Below, piece after piece: positions 47,403 through 57,439 of a DNA stretch of 64,000 nt. Both the position numbers and the translations under genes were made by a program. How positions within the stretch are numbered: the first letter of the stretch is position 1; each line of letters begins with the position of its first letter. The notes below the pieces were generated by a model, which had not been told where the DNA came from, made no database searches, and saw only the letters and a list, made by a program, of their open reading frames with translations. Origin of the DNA: Blastocystis hominis (Eukaryota; Sar; Bigyra; Opalinata; Blastocystidae); assembly GCF_000151665.1 (NCBI RefSeq), contig NW_013171838.1, forward strand, positions 757,001-821,000, written 5' to 3'.

Positions 47403-47750
47403 CACTATATTCCTGATCCGGATGAGTTGCTCTGCAGCCTTGATCTATTTGGAAAAACCATAGTGGACACAGGTCTAATCTCTTTTAGATCCAACAGAAC
47501 ATTTTGTTTTTGGTATTGCGCTCGTGTTCAGGTAAGTGTGTGTTTTGTGTGTGCTGGTGAACTGTCGTTTTAAGGTACCCGCAAGTCTTTTTCTAGACTC
47601 GTGGGACTAACCGACGACAAAATGGATAGTCGTTTGACTCTGAGTGCGATCATGGATGCTTTCTGTGAGAGCAAAGTTGGGTGTCTAACATGGTTTAGAG
47701 TTGGTAGTCACGTTCACAGCGGTTTTCGCGTTGATTTAGGTATGTAGTGT
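47403..47750 (+). CDS. Unrecognised short coding segment
   Basis: A plausible reading PDPDELLCSLDLFGKTIVDT, then FRSNRTFCFWYCARVQ, continues through apparent introns (one of 43 nt, one of 29 nt) to LTLSAIMDAFCESKVG and GCLTWFRVGSHVHSGFRVD. It looks protein-like but matches no family I know. Its start and end are not defined. It could equally be a fragment or chance. Confidence 0.25.
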
Positions 47751-47815
47751 GTTTTGAATTGAGTATATGATCGTGCACAATGAATGCGAAATTTGAATGC
47801 TTTCTTGATTTTGAT

Positions 47816-47842
47816 TGTTGAGTTGAGTTGAGTTGAGTTGAG
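47816..47842 (+). repeat. TTGAG pentanucleotide microsatellite
   Basis: Four to five tandem copies of TTGAG in the spacer upstream of the SNF2 gene. Confidence 0.8.
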
Positions 47843-48309
47843 GAAACACGGCATTGCGATGAAGATGGAAATAGATGACGAGTCTGACAATCCATTCTCA
47901 TGATGTCATTTGAGGCATTTGTCTGAGCGTGACTGTGTGATGGCAACTTCACTAATTCATATGGACTGATCCAAATGAGTTCGTTCCCGTTGCCCAAATT
48001 GATTTCCGGGGACGCAAGCCCCATTGTTCGCATTCGAGTGCCGATCGTTTTGTGATTGTTGCTGACGTGGACAAAAACATCTAACGTTTTGTAGGTGAGG
48101 TAGGTAGGTAGTGCGAGAGTGAAGCGAGTGGGATGATTACAATTTCTTTCCCCATATGATCGACTCTGATTCTATGGAAAGATCCATGTCATTGCACATT
48201 AAGCCAGGATGCAGTGATGCATGACCACTTTTTTGTTTGTGTGCGAGCTTTTCTAACTGTAATATAGTATTCGTGTTTTTTGTTTATTTCTACAAAGCAA
48301 TTCTGAACG
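47843..48309. other. Intergenic region upstream of the SNF2 gene
   Basis: About 470 bp without a convincing gene. It holds a (GTAG)n-like run near 48,100 and presumably the SNF2 promoter. Confidence 0.5.
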
Positions 48310-51300
48310 ATGGAGAGTGGTAACGGTCGATTGGCGAATCCTTACCAATAGGAACATCTCGCTTGGAGAAATTACTGGAATCGATCCAAAATGGCGATGA
48401 CGAATCGGAAGAACTGCAAATCCCACAAGGACTTCGAAATCGTCTGTACGTGCTTTTTCTTCGTTTTCTGATTCAGGTATCCGCACCAACTTAGTGGGGT
48501 GCAATGGTTATGGAAAATGCACAACAGTCCCTACAAGGGTGCCCTTTTGGCGGATGATATGGGTCTTGGCAAGACGGTCCAAGTGTGCGCCTATCTGCAG
48601 TCCATTGCAGACCGCGGGCTTCTCGACTCTTGCCTAATCGTCGTTCCCAACAGTGTTGTTCCCGTTTGGCAGAATGCATTTCGCGAGTGGACAAGTATGA
48701 CAATATTCGGTTGTTGTTTTGCAGGGTTGCCCGTCATTCTCTTCCATTCAGTGAGTCCCAAGGGCAAGAAAGACATTCAAGACAAAGTACACAACGCGTT
48801 CTCGGTAGTCCTCACCACCTACGGCACTCTGGATCGGAACGTCGAGTATTTCTCCGCTTTCTGGACAGACACAGACCAAGCGTCGTGGGACTATGTAGTG
48901 CTAGACGAGGGCCACAAGGTAATCCCCTGCTCCTCCTGGACTGAATCGCAGATCAAAAACAGCAAGTCCGAAAACTCGCAATGCTTGAAAGACATCCCAT
49001 CCAAGCATCGAATCATGCTGACGGGCACTCCGCTCCAAAACAATCTCCTCGAGATGTGGAACATCATGGACTGGCTCTGCAACCACCAGCTGCTCGGCGA
49101 GCGATCGGCATTTGATCATGTCTTCCGAAAGCCCATCGAACGCGGCAACGACAAGCGAGCGACGCAGGATATCCGCGATTACGGAGACATGATGGCGAAG
49201 CAGCTGCACGACGAGATTTTTAAGGTGACTTTGCGGCGCGAGAAAAGCGCGGTTTTTCGAGATTCGTCGATCCCCGCGATTAGCAAAAAGACGGAAATCG
49301 TGTTGTGGTGGTAGGAGCAAGGCGATGCGTCAAGAAAAGCCGCATGAACGCGCGGCAAATCGCGATGTACGAGTGCTTCCTGCAGTCCAACCGCGTGAAA
49401 ACCGCGCTGAAAACCGCGAAACAGGCGCTGCCGAGCTTGATCGTGCTGCAGAAAATGCGAGGAATGGAGGGCGGATTGACGCGTAGAACGAACCACGTGA
49501 TGCTGCTGAATCAGAAGGAGCGACGCACGGTGAACGAGGTCGCGGTGAGGGAGGCGGGCGTGTCGCAGGGCGTTTTGTTTGATGGGATTTTTGGCGATGG
49601 AGCGTCGGATTTGGATTCCACCGAAGCGACCGAAGACGAAGAAGAAACAGACGAAGAAAAAACAGAAGAAGAAGAAACAGAAGAAGAAGAAGAAGAAAAC
49701 GAGGAAACAGACATAACCAAAAAAGATGAAGCGAATCTTTCGGCGATGGAATACGCTTTACTGATTCAAAAGCAGCGACAAGCCAAACTCGAAGCGTCCA
49801 AACCCGATCCCAAGCCCGACCCAGCGAGCAGCGCGGCCCCGAAAGAGCCGAAAGGCCTGTCGATCCGCAAGCTGCAGTCGCTGCTTCGCCAGCTCTCCGA
49901 GGAGGCTTTGTACGCGTACGGGAACAAGCTGAGCGTCGTGGTTCCGCTGGTGGCGCGTCTCCGAAGCGAAGGAAACCGCGTGATCGTCTTCGCGCGGTAT
50001 TTGAAGATGCTGCTGATCCTGGACGAGTGTTTCCAGCGCCGAGGCATCCGCACGATCCATTACAACGGCATGCTGGGGCTGGAGCAGCGCGCTGCGGCGC
50101 TGGCTGCGTTCAAACAGAGCGGATCGGGCGTGCTGCTGATCACGGTGGGCGCTGGAGGCGAAGGAATCACGGTGACGGAGGCGGACCGGATCGTGCTGCT
50201 CGATCCGAACTGGAACCCGACGGTGGACGAGCAGGCGATCGACCGAGCGTAGGGATGAACGGACGGAGCGAGGAGTAGCTATCGGATCGGGCAGACGAAG
50301 AACGTGATCGTGTATCGCTGCGTGACGTGCGGGACGATCGAAGAGAAGATGTACGCGCGACAAGTGTGGAAGCAGTGTCTCAATAAGAAGGTGATCGAGA
50401 ACAAGCACACGCTGCGGCATTTCTCCAAAGACGAACTCAAGGATCTCTTCCAGCTGAACGACCCTCAGCACTCCGCCATGCGCGCCAATATCGCGGTAGG
50501 CCGTGGAGAAGAGCGATCGCTGACGTCAAGGAGCTCCGATTGCAGGTCGATCTCCCGGAAAATCCCAGTCACATGCGCTTTCTCCAGTCGCTCGACATCG
50601 ACGGAATCAGCGAGCACTCCCAGCTCTTCACGCTCGACCACGAGCAAATCCGAAAGATCGTCCAGAGCTCCCTGCAGAACCAGATCCAGAGCAGCGATCT
50701 CCGCAAACTCCTCCAGGGAAACTTCGCTCAGCACCCCGTTTCCCCGCGGAAACCCGCCAACCCGCGGAAAATCCTCTCGAAAAACCTCAATAAGGGGCAG
50801 TACTACTTCTCCTCCTCCGATTTCCCGCGGTTCGAAGAGCCCGCGCGATCGGGGTTTGATCGTCATCGCGAAGCGAGTCGTCGCTCGCAGTACAGCCGGC
50901 CGTTTCACTCGCGTCCGCACGCGGAGAACACGGTGAGTCCGGATTGGATGTTCGCGAAGAAGCGACGCGCGGCGCTGACGGCGAATTCGCGGTCGAATCA
51001 GGCGGAGAACGAAGCGGGGAGGGGAAACGGGGAAACGGGAGAAACGCAGAGCGTGCAGAGAAGGAAACGGTTTGTTCCGGATCGAACGAAGGCGTCGAAA
51101 CGAATCCAATTGAATGAATTGAATGGATCGAATGGATTGAATGGAGGAATGGAAGCGAGGAGGAGCGAAGAAGGAAAGAATGCGTCGAGGGAAGCGTTGA
51201 TTGGGAGTCAAAACCCGATCAATGAGCGGAGAGATGAGATTTTGGAGTTGGGAAGCAGCTCGGATAGCGATGTGGAAGTTGTGTCGGTGCGACGTCCGAG

Positions 51301-51361
51301 GAAGAGAGTGGTGGTGGATTTGGCGAATGGATCGGAAAGTGACGGGGAGAATGCGTTGTGA
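48310..51361 (+). CDS. SNF2-family ATPase, CSB/ERCC6-like
   Basis: A DNA-translocating remodeller. From ATG 48310 (MESG, 32-nt intron, TSRLEKLLESIQNGD) it has LYPHQLSGVQWLWKMHNS and motif I ADDMGLGKTVQV. Motif II is DEGHKIKNSKSE after a 33-nt intron, and motif III is MLTGTPLQNNLLEMWNI. A Glu-rich linker follows, then the second RecA lobe: GNRVIVFARYLKMLLILDEC, ITVGAGGEGITVTEAD, and QAIDRAYRIGQTKNVIVYR after a 30-nt intron. The DEGHKIKN and AYRIGQ wording is typical of the ERCC6/ERCC6L/Rad26 branch. The C-terminal region is long, basic and Ser/Asn-rich (RRPRKRVVVDLANGSESDGE). The stop is at 51359-51361. It converges with the nucleolin-like gene. Confidence 0.9.
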
Positions 51362-51568
51362 ATGAATGAATGAAGTCGGGGAGCTTCGGTTCGTTCTCTG
51401 TCTCATGGATCGATTGAGGAGTGATTGACTGTGTTTTAATCGTTTTTTTTTTCTAAACTCTTTTTGTTTCATTGGTTTCGTCAAATGGATTCATTCAAAG
51501 GGAAAGTTGGGTAGAACACAATGTTTGTTGCATCAAATCCATCCAAACCAAAACGACATCAAACTCAG

Positions 51569-52808
51569 TTACTTCCCACCTCGATTTCCACCTCGGTTTC
51601 CACCGTTTCCTCGGTTTCCACCGCGTCCACGTCCTCTAAATCCTCCTCTTCCGCGGTTTTCGCTGCCTCCACGTCCTCGACCACCTCTAAAACCACCCCG
51701 GTTTCCCCGGTTTCCCCGGTTTCCCTGTCCTCGTTCGCTTCTTTCGCTTTGCCTTTCTTTCTTTTCACCGCGGTTTTCACCTCGGCCTCGTCCTCGTCCT
51801 CGTCCACCTCGGTTTCCACCTCTGTTTCCACCGCGGTTTCCACCTCTGTTTCCCCTTTTTCTCTCTTTTATTTCCTCCTCCTCTTCATCATCGTCATCAT
51901 CATCATCATCTTCATCTTCATCTTTTTCTTTTTCTTTTTCTTTTTCTTTTCGCTTCTTTTCGTTTCTCTCGTTTCGCTTTTTCTCTCGAACTCCCTCCAA
52001 AAACTTCTCTCGCTTCAGTTTTCGCTTCGCTGTTCGATCCAACTCCTCTGCGTTCTCCAACACCGAGATCGTCGTTTCACGGCCCAAGTACTCCACTTTC
52101 CCAGCGGCGATCGCTTTTTTGGCGGCTTCTGCGTCTTCGAATTCGACGGCTCTGCGATTCATTCGATTTTCTTTCGGCTACCCATAGCCTTGAAGACGAC
52201 CGCGAGGGGAGCGTACCATGAAGACCGTTTGGATCGCTCCAAAGGCTTCAAAGACTTTGCGGAAGGAGGATTCTTCGAAATCGAAAGAGACGCTGCGAAC
52301 CAGACTAATGAGAAAGGAGTGAACGAACATACACAGTTCTAGAGAGGTCCAAGGCGTTAATAATCTTCAGATCTTGCTCGTGAACCATCTCCGATTGCTT
52401 TTTGGCGTCTGATGGAGAAGGAGTGTTCTTAATTGAAAAAAGGAAATGCCACTTACCTTCTTTCCCTTTGGCTTGGCCATTTCTTTCTTTGTCTTATTCT
52501 TTTCTTTCAGTTCATCGAGATCAGCCTCTTCTTCCATTTCTTCGTCATCATCATCATCACTATCATCCTCTTCATCACTGTCATCGTTTTCACTGTCTTC
52601 CTCTTCCTCTGAGCTGCTTTCGTCACTGTCACTTTGTTCTACCTCGTTTTCCTCTTCTATAGCATCAACAATTCGGTTATTCTGCTACCACTACTTTCTT
52701 CCTCTATTAGTCACATCCCATCCCAAACATCGCACGCTGACTCGTTTCCTCCTCTTCTTCCATCTCGCTAGTGATATCCTCCTTCTTTTCAATCTCTTCG
52801 CTCGACAT
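51569..52808 (-). CDS. Nucleolin-like RNA-binding protein (acidic tract, RRM, RGG tail)
   Basis: From ATG 52808 (MSSEEIEKKEDITSEMEEEE), 32-nt introns join a long Asp/Glu/Ser acidic tract. A Lys-rich linker (KKEMAKPKGKK) and one RRM follow. RNP2 lies near TVRSVSFDFEESSF, and RNP1 near LQGYGAVEFEDAEAAKKAIA across a 30-nt intron that removes an in-frame TAG. A charged helix, a run of Asp/Glu, and a long RGG/RGRG tail (GFRGGRGRGG and repeats) complete it. The stop is TAA at 51569-51571. The acidic-RRM-RGG order is that of nucleolin/Nsr1 and suggests nucleolar pre-rRNA work. Only one RRM is seen where nucleolin has two to four. Confidence 0.8.
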
Positions 52809-52874
52809 TCCCCACAACTCAGCGATCAAATCTGCTGCTTTTCCTTCTTTCTTTCCACAAACACGTCAAACAAA

Positions 52875-54938
52875 TCAATTCTTCTGCTCCTCCTCCTTGG
52901 TTCCCACCACCTCCTCCACGATTCTCCTCAACATCGCGAACGACTCGATCATCTCGGTCGTCATCATCACCAGCTTCTCCCCTTCCACCATCGTCCTCAG
53001 CAGCCTCATCGCCGCCACCTCCATATACGTCAATCCTCCGACCACCACCACCACATCCACGCCGCCCGCTCGCTCCCTTCCCTTTCCTTCTTCTCGGAAA
53101 TACTCAAATCCCACGGCTTTTCCCACGTCCTCCATCCGCGCCGTGCTCTGCAGCAGCGCCTGCACGATCCGAGCCAGCAGCGGCGCGTACCCCGACGTCA
53201 CATAGCTAGAGAGAAGGATGGAGACGAGGCGACTTGAGATCGGAGCGCTGCGAGCCGTCGACGTCGTCGCGGATCAGCCGCATTTTCGAGCGCACCGACG
53301 CGAAGTTCGAGGAAGAACCGCGGGGAGAGAGAAGCCCGCAGCGGTCCAAGAGGGTGAGCAGAGGGAGCGTTTCGAGGCCGAAGTTCTGTGCGTCAGAAAA
53401 GGGGAAACGGGGAAACCAGGATGAACTCGCGACGAATGGAATCGAGCTCTTTGGGCTTGAGACCTCGGTTCACCGCGGAGAAGAGAAGAAGGTAGTGCAG
53501 GACTTCTTCAATGGGGTGCTACGATCGAGGAGTGATCGGGTTTTGACCTCACGGTTGAGCAGACCCGTAATGAAGTCCGATGCGTTGCCACCCTCCAGAA
53601 TTTCTCGCTCGCGCTGCCATCGCTCGCCGAAGGAGGGAGCATTCGTCCGGGCCGTGATTTGACTGGCGATCTGAAGAAAATGAGTTTGGAGGGAAAAAAA
53701 CGAACTTCCAAATGAATCTGCAAACTTTCTTTTAATTCCGAAATCGTGCCGACCTTCCCGGCGTATGCTGCGATTTCACTGACACTGCTGTCGCTGCTGA
53801 TGGGGCGATTTTTGCTGAACGCTGGATGGTAATGATGATGATGGAAGAAGATGTACCTTCGATCTCTCTGCATTTCTCTTTCAGCAACTGAGGAACGGTG
53901 CTGATGTTCGAATCTGCGATTTCGGAGAAGAGAGCGTCGTTCGTGTTCAACGAAATCGACACGACATTCTCCTTCTTTCCAATTCGACTCCCCTCCAATG
54001 AAACGCCTCCACAATCCATTCCCAGAACCTACGAAGTGAGCTGAGCCGAGATCGCAAGGCACTTCATGGATAAGTGACTCGTAAGTTAATGATGTCGTAA
54101 ACGGGCTGACCCAGTCCACAGAGCGATCTATCAGAATCAAACGATTTAACGAAGAAGGAATGGACTATGTAACAACCGAACTCCACATCAACGGAGAGAG
54201 AGTCGTCGTCTGGCTGCAGCTCTTTCATCAAGTTCAAGACAGATCGAGACAACGGACCGATCGCATGGAAGGATCGGAAGGCTCCGAAGAGAACTTCGAG
54301 TTTGAGCACGGCTCGTGCGATATCCTTCAATGGAGTGTAGTCGTGCTTCAGATAGATCGAGGAAAGCGAGTTCGTGATCTCCATGCTGATGAGGTCGTTA
54401 TCGGTGGGGATTAGGTTGATTTCGAGATCGTACAGCGTAACAAACTCATAGAGCTTGCTATCACGAAGGAACTGAACAGCGAATTGGGTTCGGTGGGGAA
54501 CCAGCAAAATATAGAACGAATAGGAGACCTACATAACACACACGCCACACCCAACCACATTTTCCTCGCGAAGCTGATTAATCACACTCACCACCAACTT
54601 CATGGATTTTGCATTGCTCTTGCAGATGAACACAATGTTGAGCGCTTCTGTGAACACCTTTTCGCCTGTGAGTCTAGAAAACGTGATAACATTGTTTTCC
54701 TATCGTTTATATTGGATATGGAACCAAAACTTTAAAGATTGACGCTCCCTCGAGGGCAATGTTGATGCTTTTACTTAGGTCCATATCTAGAACGACACAT
54801 TTGGGTCCTTCGATCTAGATAAGTCAAATGCAGTACGGAAAATACATTGCCAAAAATGTCGCAAAGATCACTTTTGTTAATAGTTCGAATAAGTTTAAAA
54901 TCGATCGATTCTCCATTAACAAAAGAAGGTTTAGACAT
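52875..54938 (-). CDS. VPS33: VPS33 (Sec1/Munc18-family protein of HOPS/CORVET)
   Basis: SM protein that templates endolysosomal SNARE assembly. From ATG 54938 (MSKPSFVNGESIDFKLIRTI) a 31-nt intron leads to EGPKCVVLDMDLSKSINIAL, and a 30-nt intron to YSFYILLVPHRTQFAVQFLR. The SM core is LYEFVTLYDLEINLIPTDND, DRSVDWVSPFTTSLTYESLI (the VPS33 DRxVD...LTYE signature), an LKEK / ISELKESLQIH region, and a C-terminal VVVVVGGLTYMEVAAMRLLR. The stop is TGA at 52875-52877, with TGTTTG sequences close behind. VPS33A and VPS33B cannot be separated by eye. Confidence 0.86.
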
Positions 54939-55201
54939 TGGATCTCCACTATGCTACAAAATAGAGTGTTTCCAGAACGGGAGTTTCATTTTGGAAAAGA
55001 TAAGAACATGCCGAATTATATGTGTCACCAACTACTCAAAACAATCTATGTGACATAAAGAATCGACTGGTAATTTTTGAACTTGCTTTAACGGACAATG
55101 GATAAGTGGGGGTTTCAAAATGTAGAAACCACGAACTCCATTTCCACTTTCAAACTTATTTACACTAATTTCTATTTACTCCATTTGGAGTTTTAGATAC
55201 A

Positions 55202-55930
55202 ATGTCTCTTGCTATTAGTTCTGCTTTAGCTCGATTTAAGCCCACTCTCAAAACTCTGTTCACTGTTGGAACGTATATGGGGTGTGGTGACCTTCTCACT
55301 CAGAAGATCGCGCTGAAGAGAGAGAAGCTGTAAGAAATTTATAATCTGACTGATTCGTAGGGAAGCTCGCCGTGCTTTCGCTTTCTTTACAGCTGGTTTC
55401 ACTTTCTCCGGGTTAGGCAATCATCTTGCCAATACTGCTGCTGGAAAGCTTTTCCCAACGACCCGTTTCAATGACGTTCTTCGTCGTACTTTGGTTCTCA
55501 ACCTGCTGTTCCCTATCACCCAGTCCATCACCTTCCTGTCTGTGATGTTCTGGCGCGATGGAACTATCCGAAAGAATTGGAAGACCAAGGTCGTGAAGGA
55601 TCTTCCTCAGGCCTATATGATCTCTCTCTTCTGTCTGACCCCTCTGTCTTTCCTTCAGGGTCGTTATGTAGCCGGTAACTATCGTAAGTGGACTGCTTGG
55701 ATTCAGGGAAGTACGTTTTTTTCTGCTGGGACTAATCGATAGCTTATTGGAATATGTGGCTGTCCGGACTCAATCTGCCCAACCGCGAGTACCGCACGTT
55801 CGATGATTACTTCCGCTCTGGCATGGCTCAGCTGTCTGGTTCCTATGCTTACTTCTTCCTGTCGGACAAGAAGAAGAAGAAGAGCCGTAAGGAAAAGGGT
55901 TCGAAGAAGAGCGATAAGGAGGAGGAATAA
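55202..55930 (+). CDS. Mpv17/PMP22-like membrane protein
   Basis: From ATG 55202 (MSLAISSALARFKPTLKTLF) through two 31-nt introns to TAA 55928-55930. Features resembling the Mpv17/PMP22 family are a GCGDLLTQKIALKRE start, about four hydrophobic helices (LVLNLLFPITQSITFLSVMF; YMISLFCLTPLSFLQG), a helix-breaking KNWKTKVVKDLPQ, and YWNMWLSGLNLP where the family usually has WNxYLS. The C-terminal tail is Lys/Ser/Glu-rich (KKKKKSRKEKGSKKSDKEEE). The family acts in peroxisomal and mitochondrial inner membranes. The match is moderate. Confidence 0.6.
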
Positions 55931-56106
55931 GAGGAATGAATTGTTATATGCTAGTTGGCTTTGAAGTTTTATTATTGCTTGTGGTACCGCAACAGTCCTT
56001 TCCGTTGTTTGTTTCACACACTTTTGGCTGTGAAGTTGTGGTGCGGCTGGTGAGACCTCGACTGGTCTGGTCTTGCTTTGTTTGCTCCTCACTTTTTTCA
56101 CCACGA

Positions 56107-57083
56107 ATGCTCGACGCGTACCATATCGGATTCATTGGAGGAGGAGTTATGGCAACCAGTGGGAATGGTGCTGGGTCGTGATGTCTAGCCATGATCTCGG
56201 GGTTTCTGCAAACGGAGACCTTCGCGAAAGACCACATCCACGTGTTTGATATTAGTGAGGACAGAACCAATTACTTCAAGTCCGTTGGGATTATCGTGAA
56301 TGACGGTATTACCCCGCTGGTCGATGCGTGCGACATTATTGTCTTCGCAGTGAAAGTTGGTCCGTGTCACTTTCCTAAGCTTTAGCCCGATGTTTTGCTC
56401 ACTCTCCTCCATAGTCCGTTGAGCATGGGAGAATACTATGACCGCAAGAAGCTCTTTATTTCTATTGCTTGCGGAATTAAAATCGCTCAGATCCGAGATA
56501 GAGTACTTTCGAAGAATGTTCTTTCCGATAGATCCATCCCAAAACGTGTGGAATCGTGCGTCTCTTGCCGAACACCCCGTGCGGTGTTCTCAAGGGAATC
56601 TGCTGTTACACGCTGGGTCCCAACACAGACGAGGAAACCGACAAACTGATGAAGAACATGTTCGGAAAGCTCGGCGAAACGCTCAAAATCCCCGAGTGCT
56701 ACATGGATGGTGAGCCCCTTCGCGATTCATGACCAATAGCTGTCGTGGCACTTGCAGGAAGCGGTCCTGCGATTATTTACATGCTTATCGAGGCACTCGC
56801 CGATGGCGGAGTGAAATCGGGTCTTCCGCGTGACTTAGCGATGAATCTGGCTGCGTATACCGTACGAGGCGCAGCAGAGATGGTGATTCAGACGAATCGG
56901 CATCCAGGTAGGGGAGAAGGCGGGGAATGAAGGGCAGCGGAGTTGAAGGATCAGGTCTGCTCGCCTGGAGGAACGTCGATCGCTGGAGTTGAGTATTTAG
57001 AGAAGAAGGGATTCAGAGGAAACGTTTTGGGAGCGGTGTATGCAGCCTTTTGCCGCGGGAAGGACATTGGAAACACGGAGTAA
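56107..57083 (+). CDS. PYCR: Pyrroline-5-carboxylate reductase
   Basis: Last step of proline synthesis, NAD(P)H-dependent. From ATG 56107, [13 protein letters not shown] is split by a 30-nt intron from [21 protein letters not shown] second 30-nt intron lies after [11 protein letters not shown] 29-nt intron leads to [20 protein letters not shown]. After another 30-nt intron come [20 protein letters not shown] and [19 protein letters not shown], then (30-nt intron) [20 protein letters not shown], the family's signature region. The stop is TAA at 57081-57083. The whole gene is a clean demonstration of the 30-nt intron rule. Confidence 0.95.
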
Positions 57084-57439
57084 AAGAGGATGCGTAGAGT
57101 GGTTGTGTGTTTGTTGGAAAAAAGAATTGAAGGGTGTGGTGTGTTTTTTTGATGGAGATTGGAATAGGATAGAGAGATTCTGTGTTGGTGCTGTTCCCTG
57201 ATGAGATAGAATAGGTTGCATAACAAGAATATCAAAAAAGCGGGCAAAAAAGAAGCATTCTTTGAAGCAAAGGACTATGAAATAGAGTCACTGATTCTTT
57301 GCGACAGACTGGTTCTGGGTTCTAGAACAAAAAAGAGTCCACGAAAAGCAAGATAAAACACAGAGTTTGACAGTATGACTTTTGACCAATCAGTTAGCGA
57401 TTCTATTTTCCCGTAATCTATTGCTTGTAAATAAAAATA
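57084..57439. other. Intergenic region
   Basis: About 355 bp between two plus-strand genes. It is AT-rich toward 57,400. No feature was recognised. Confidence 0.5.

Noticed and set aside
51507-53237. Long Pro/Ser/Phe-rich plus-strand frames opposite the RRM/RGG and VPS33 genes
   Set aside because: They are antisense translations of Glu/Lys/Gly/Arg repeats; the conserved domains are on the minus strand.
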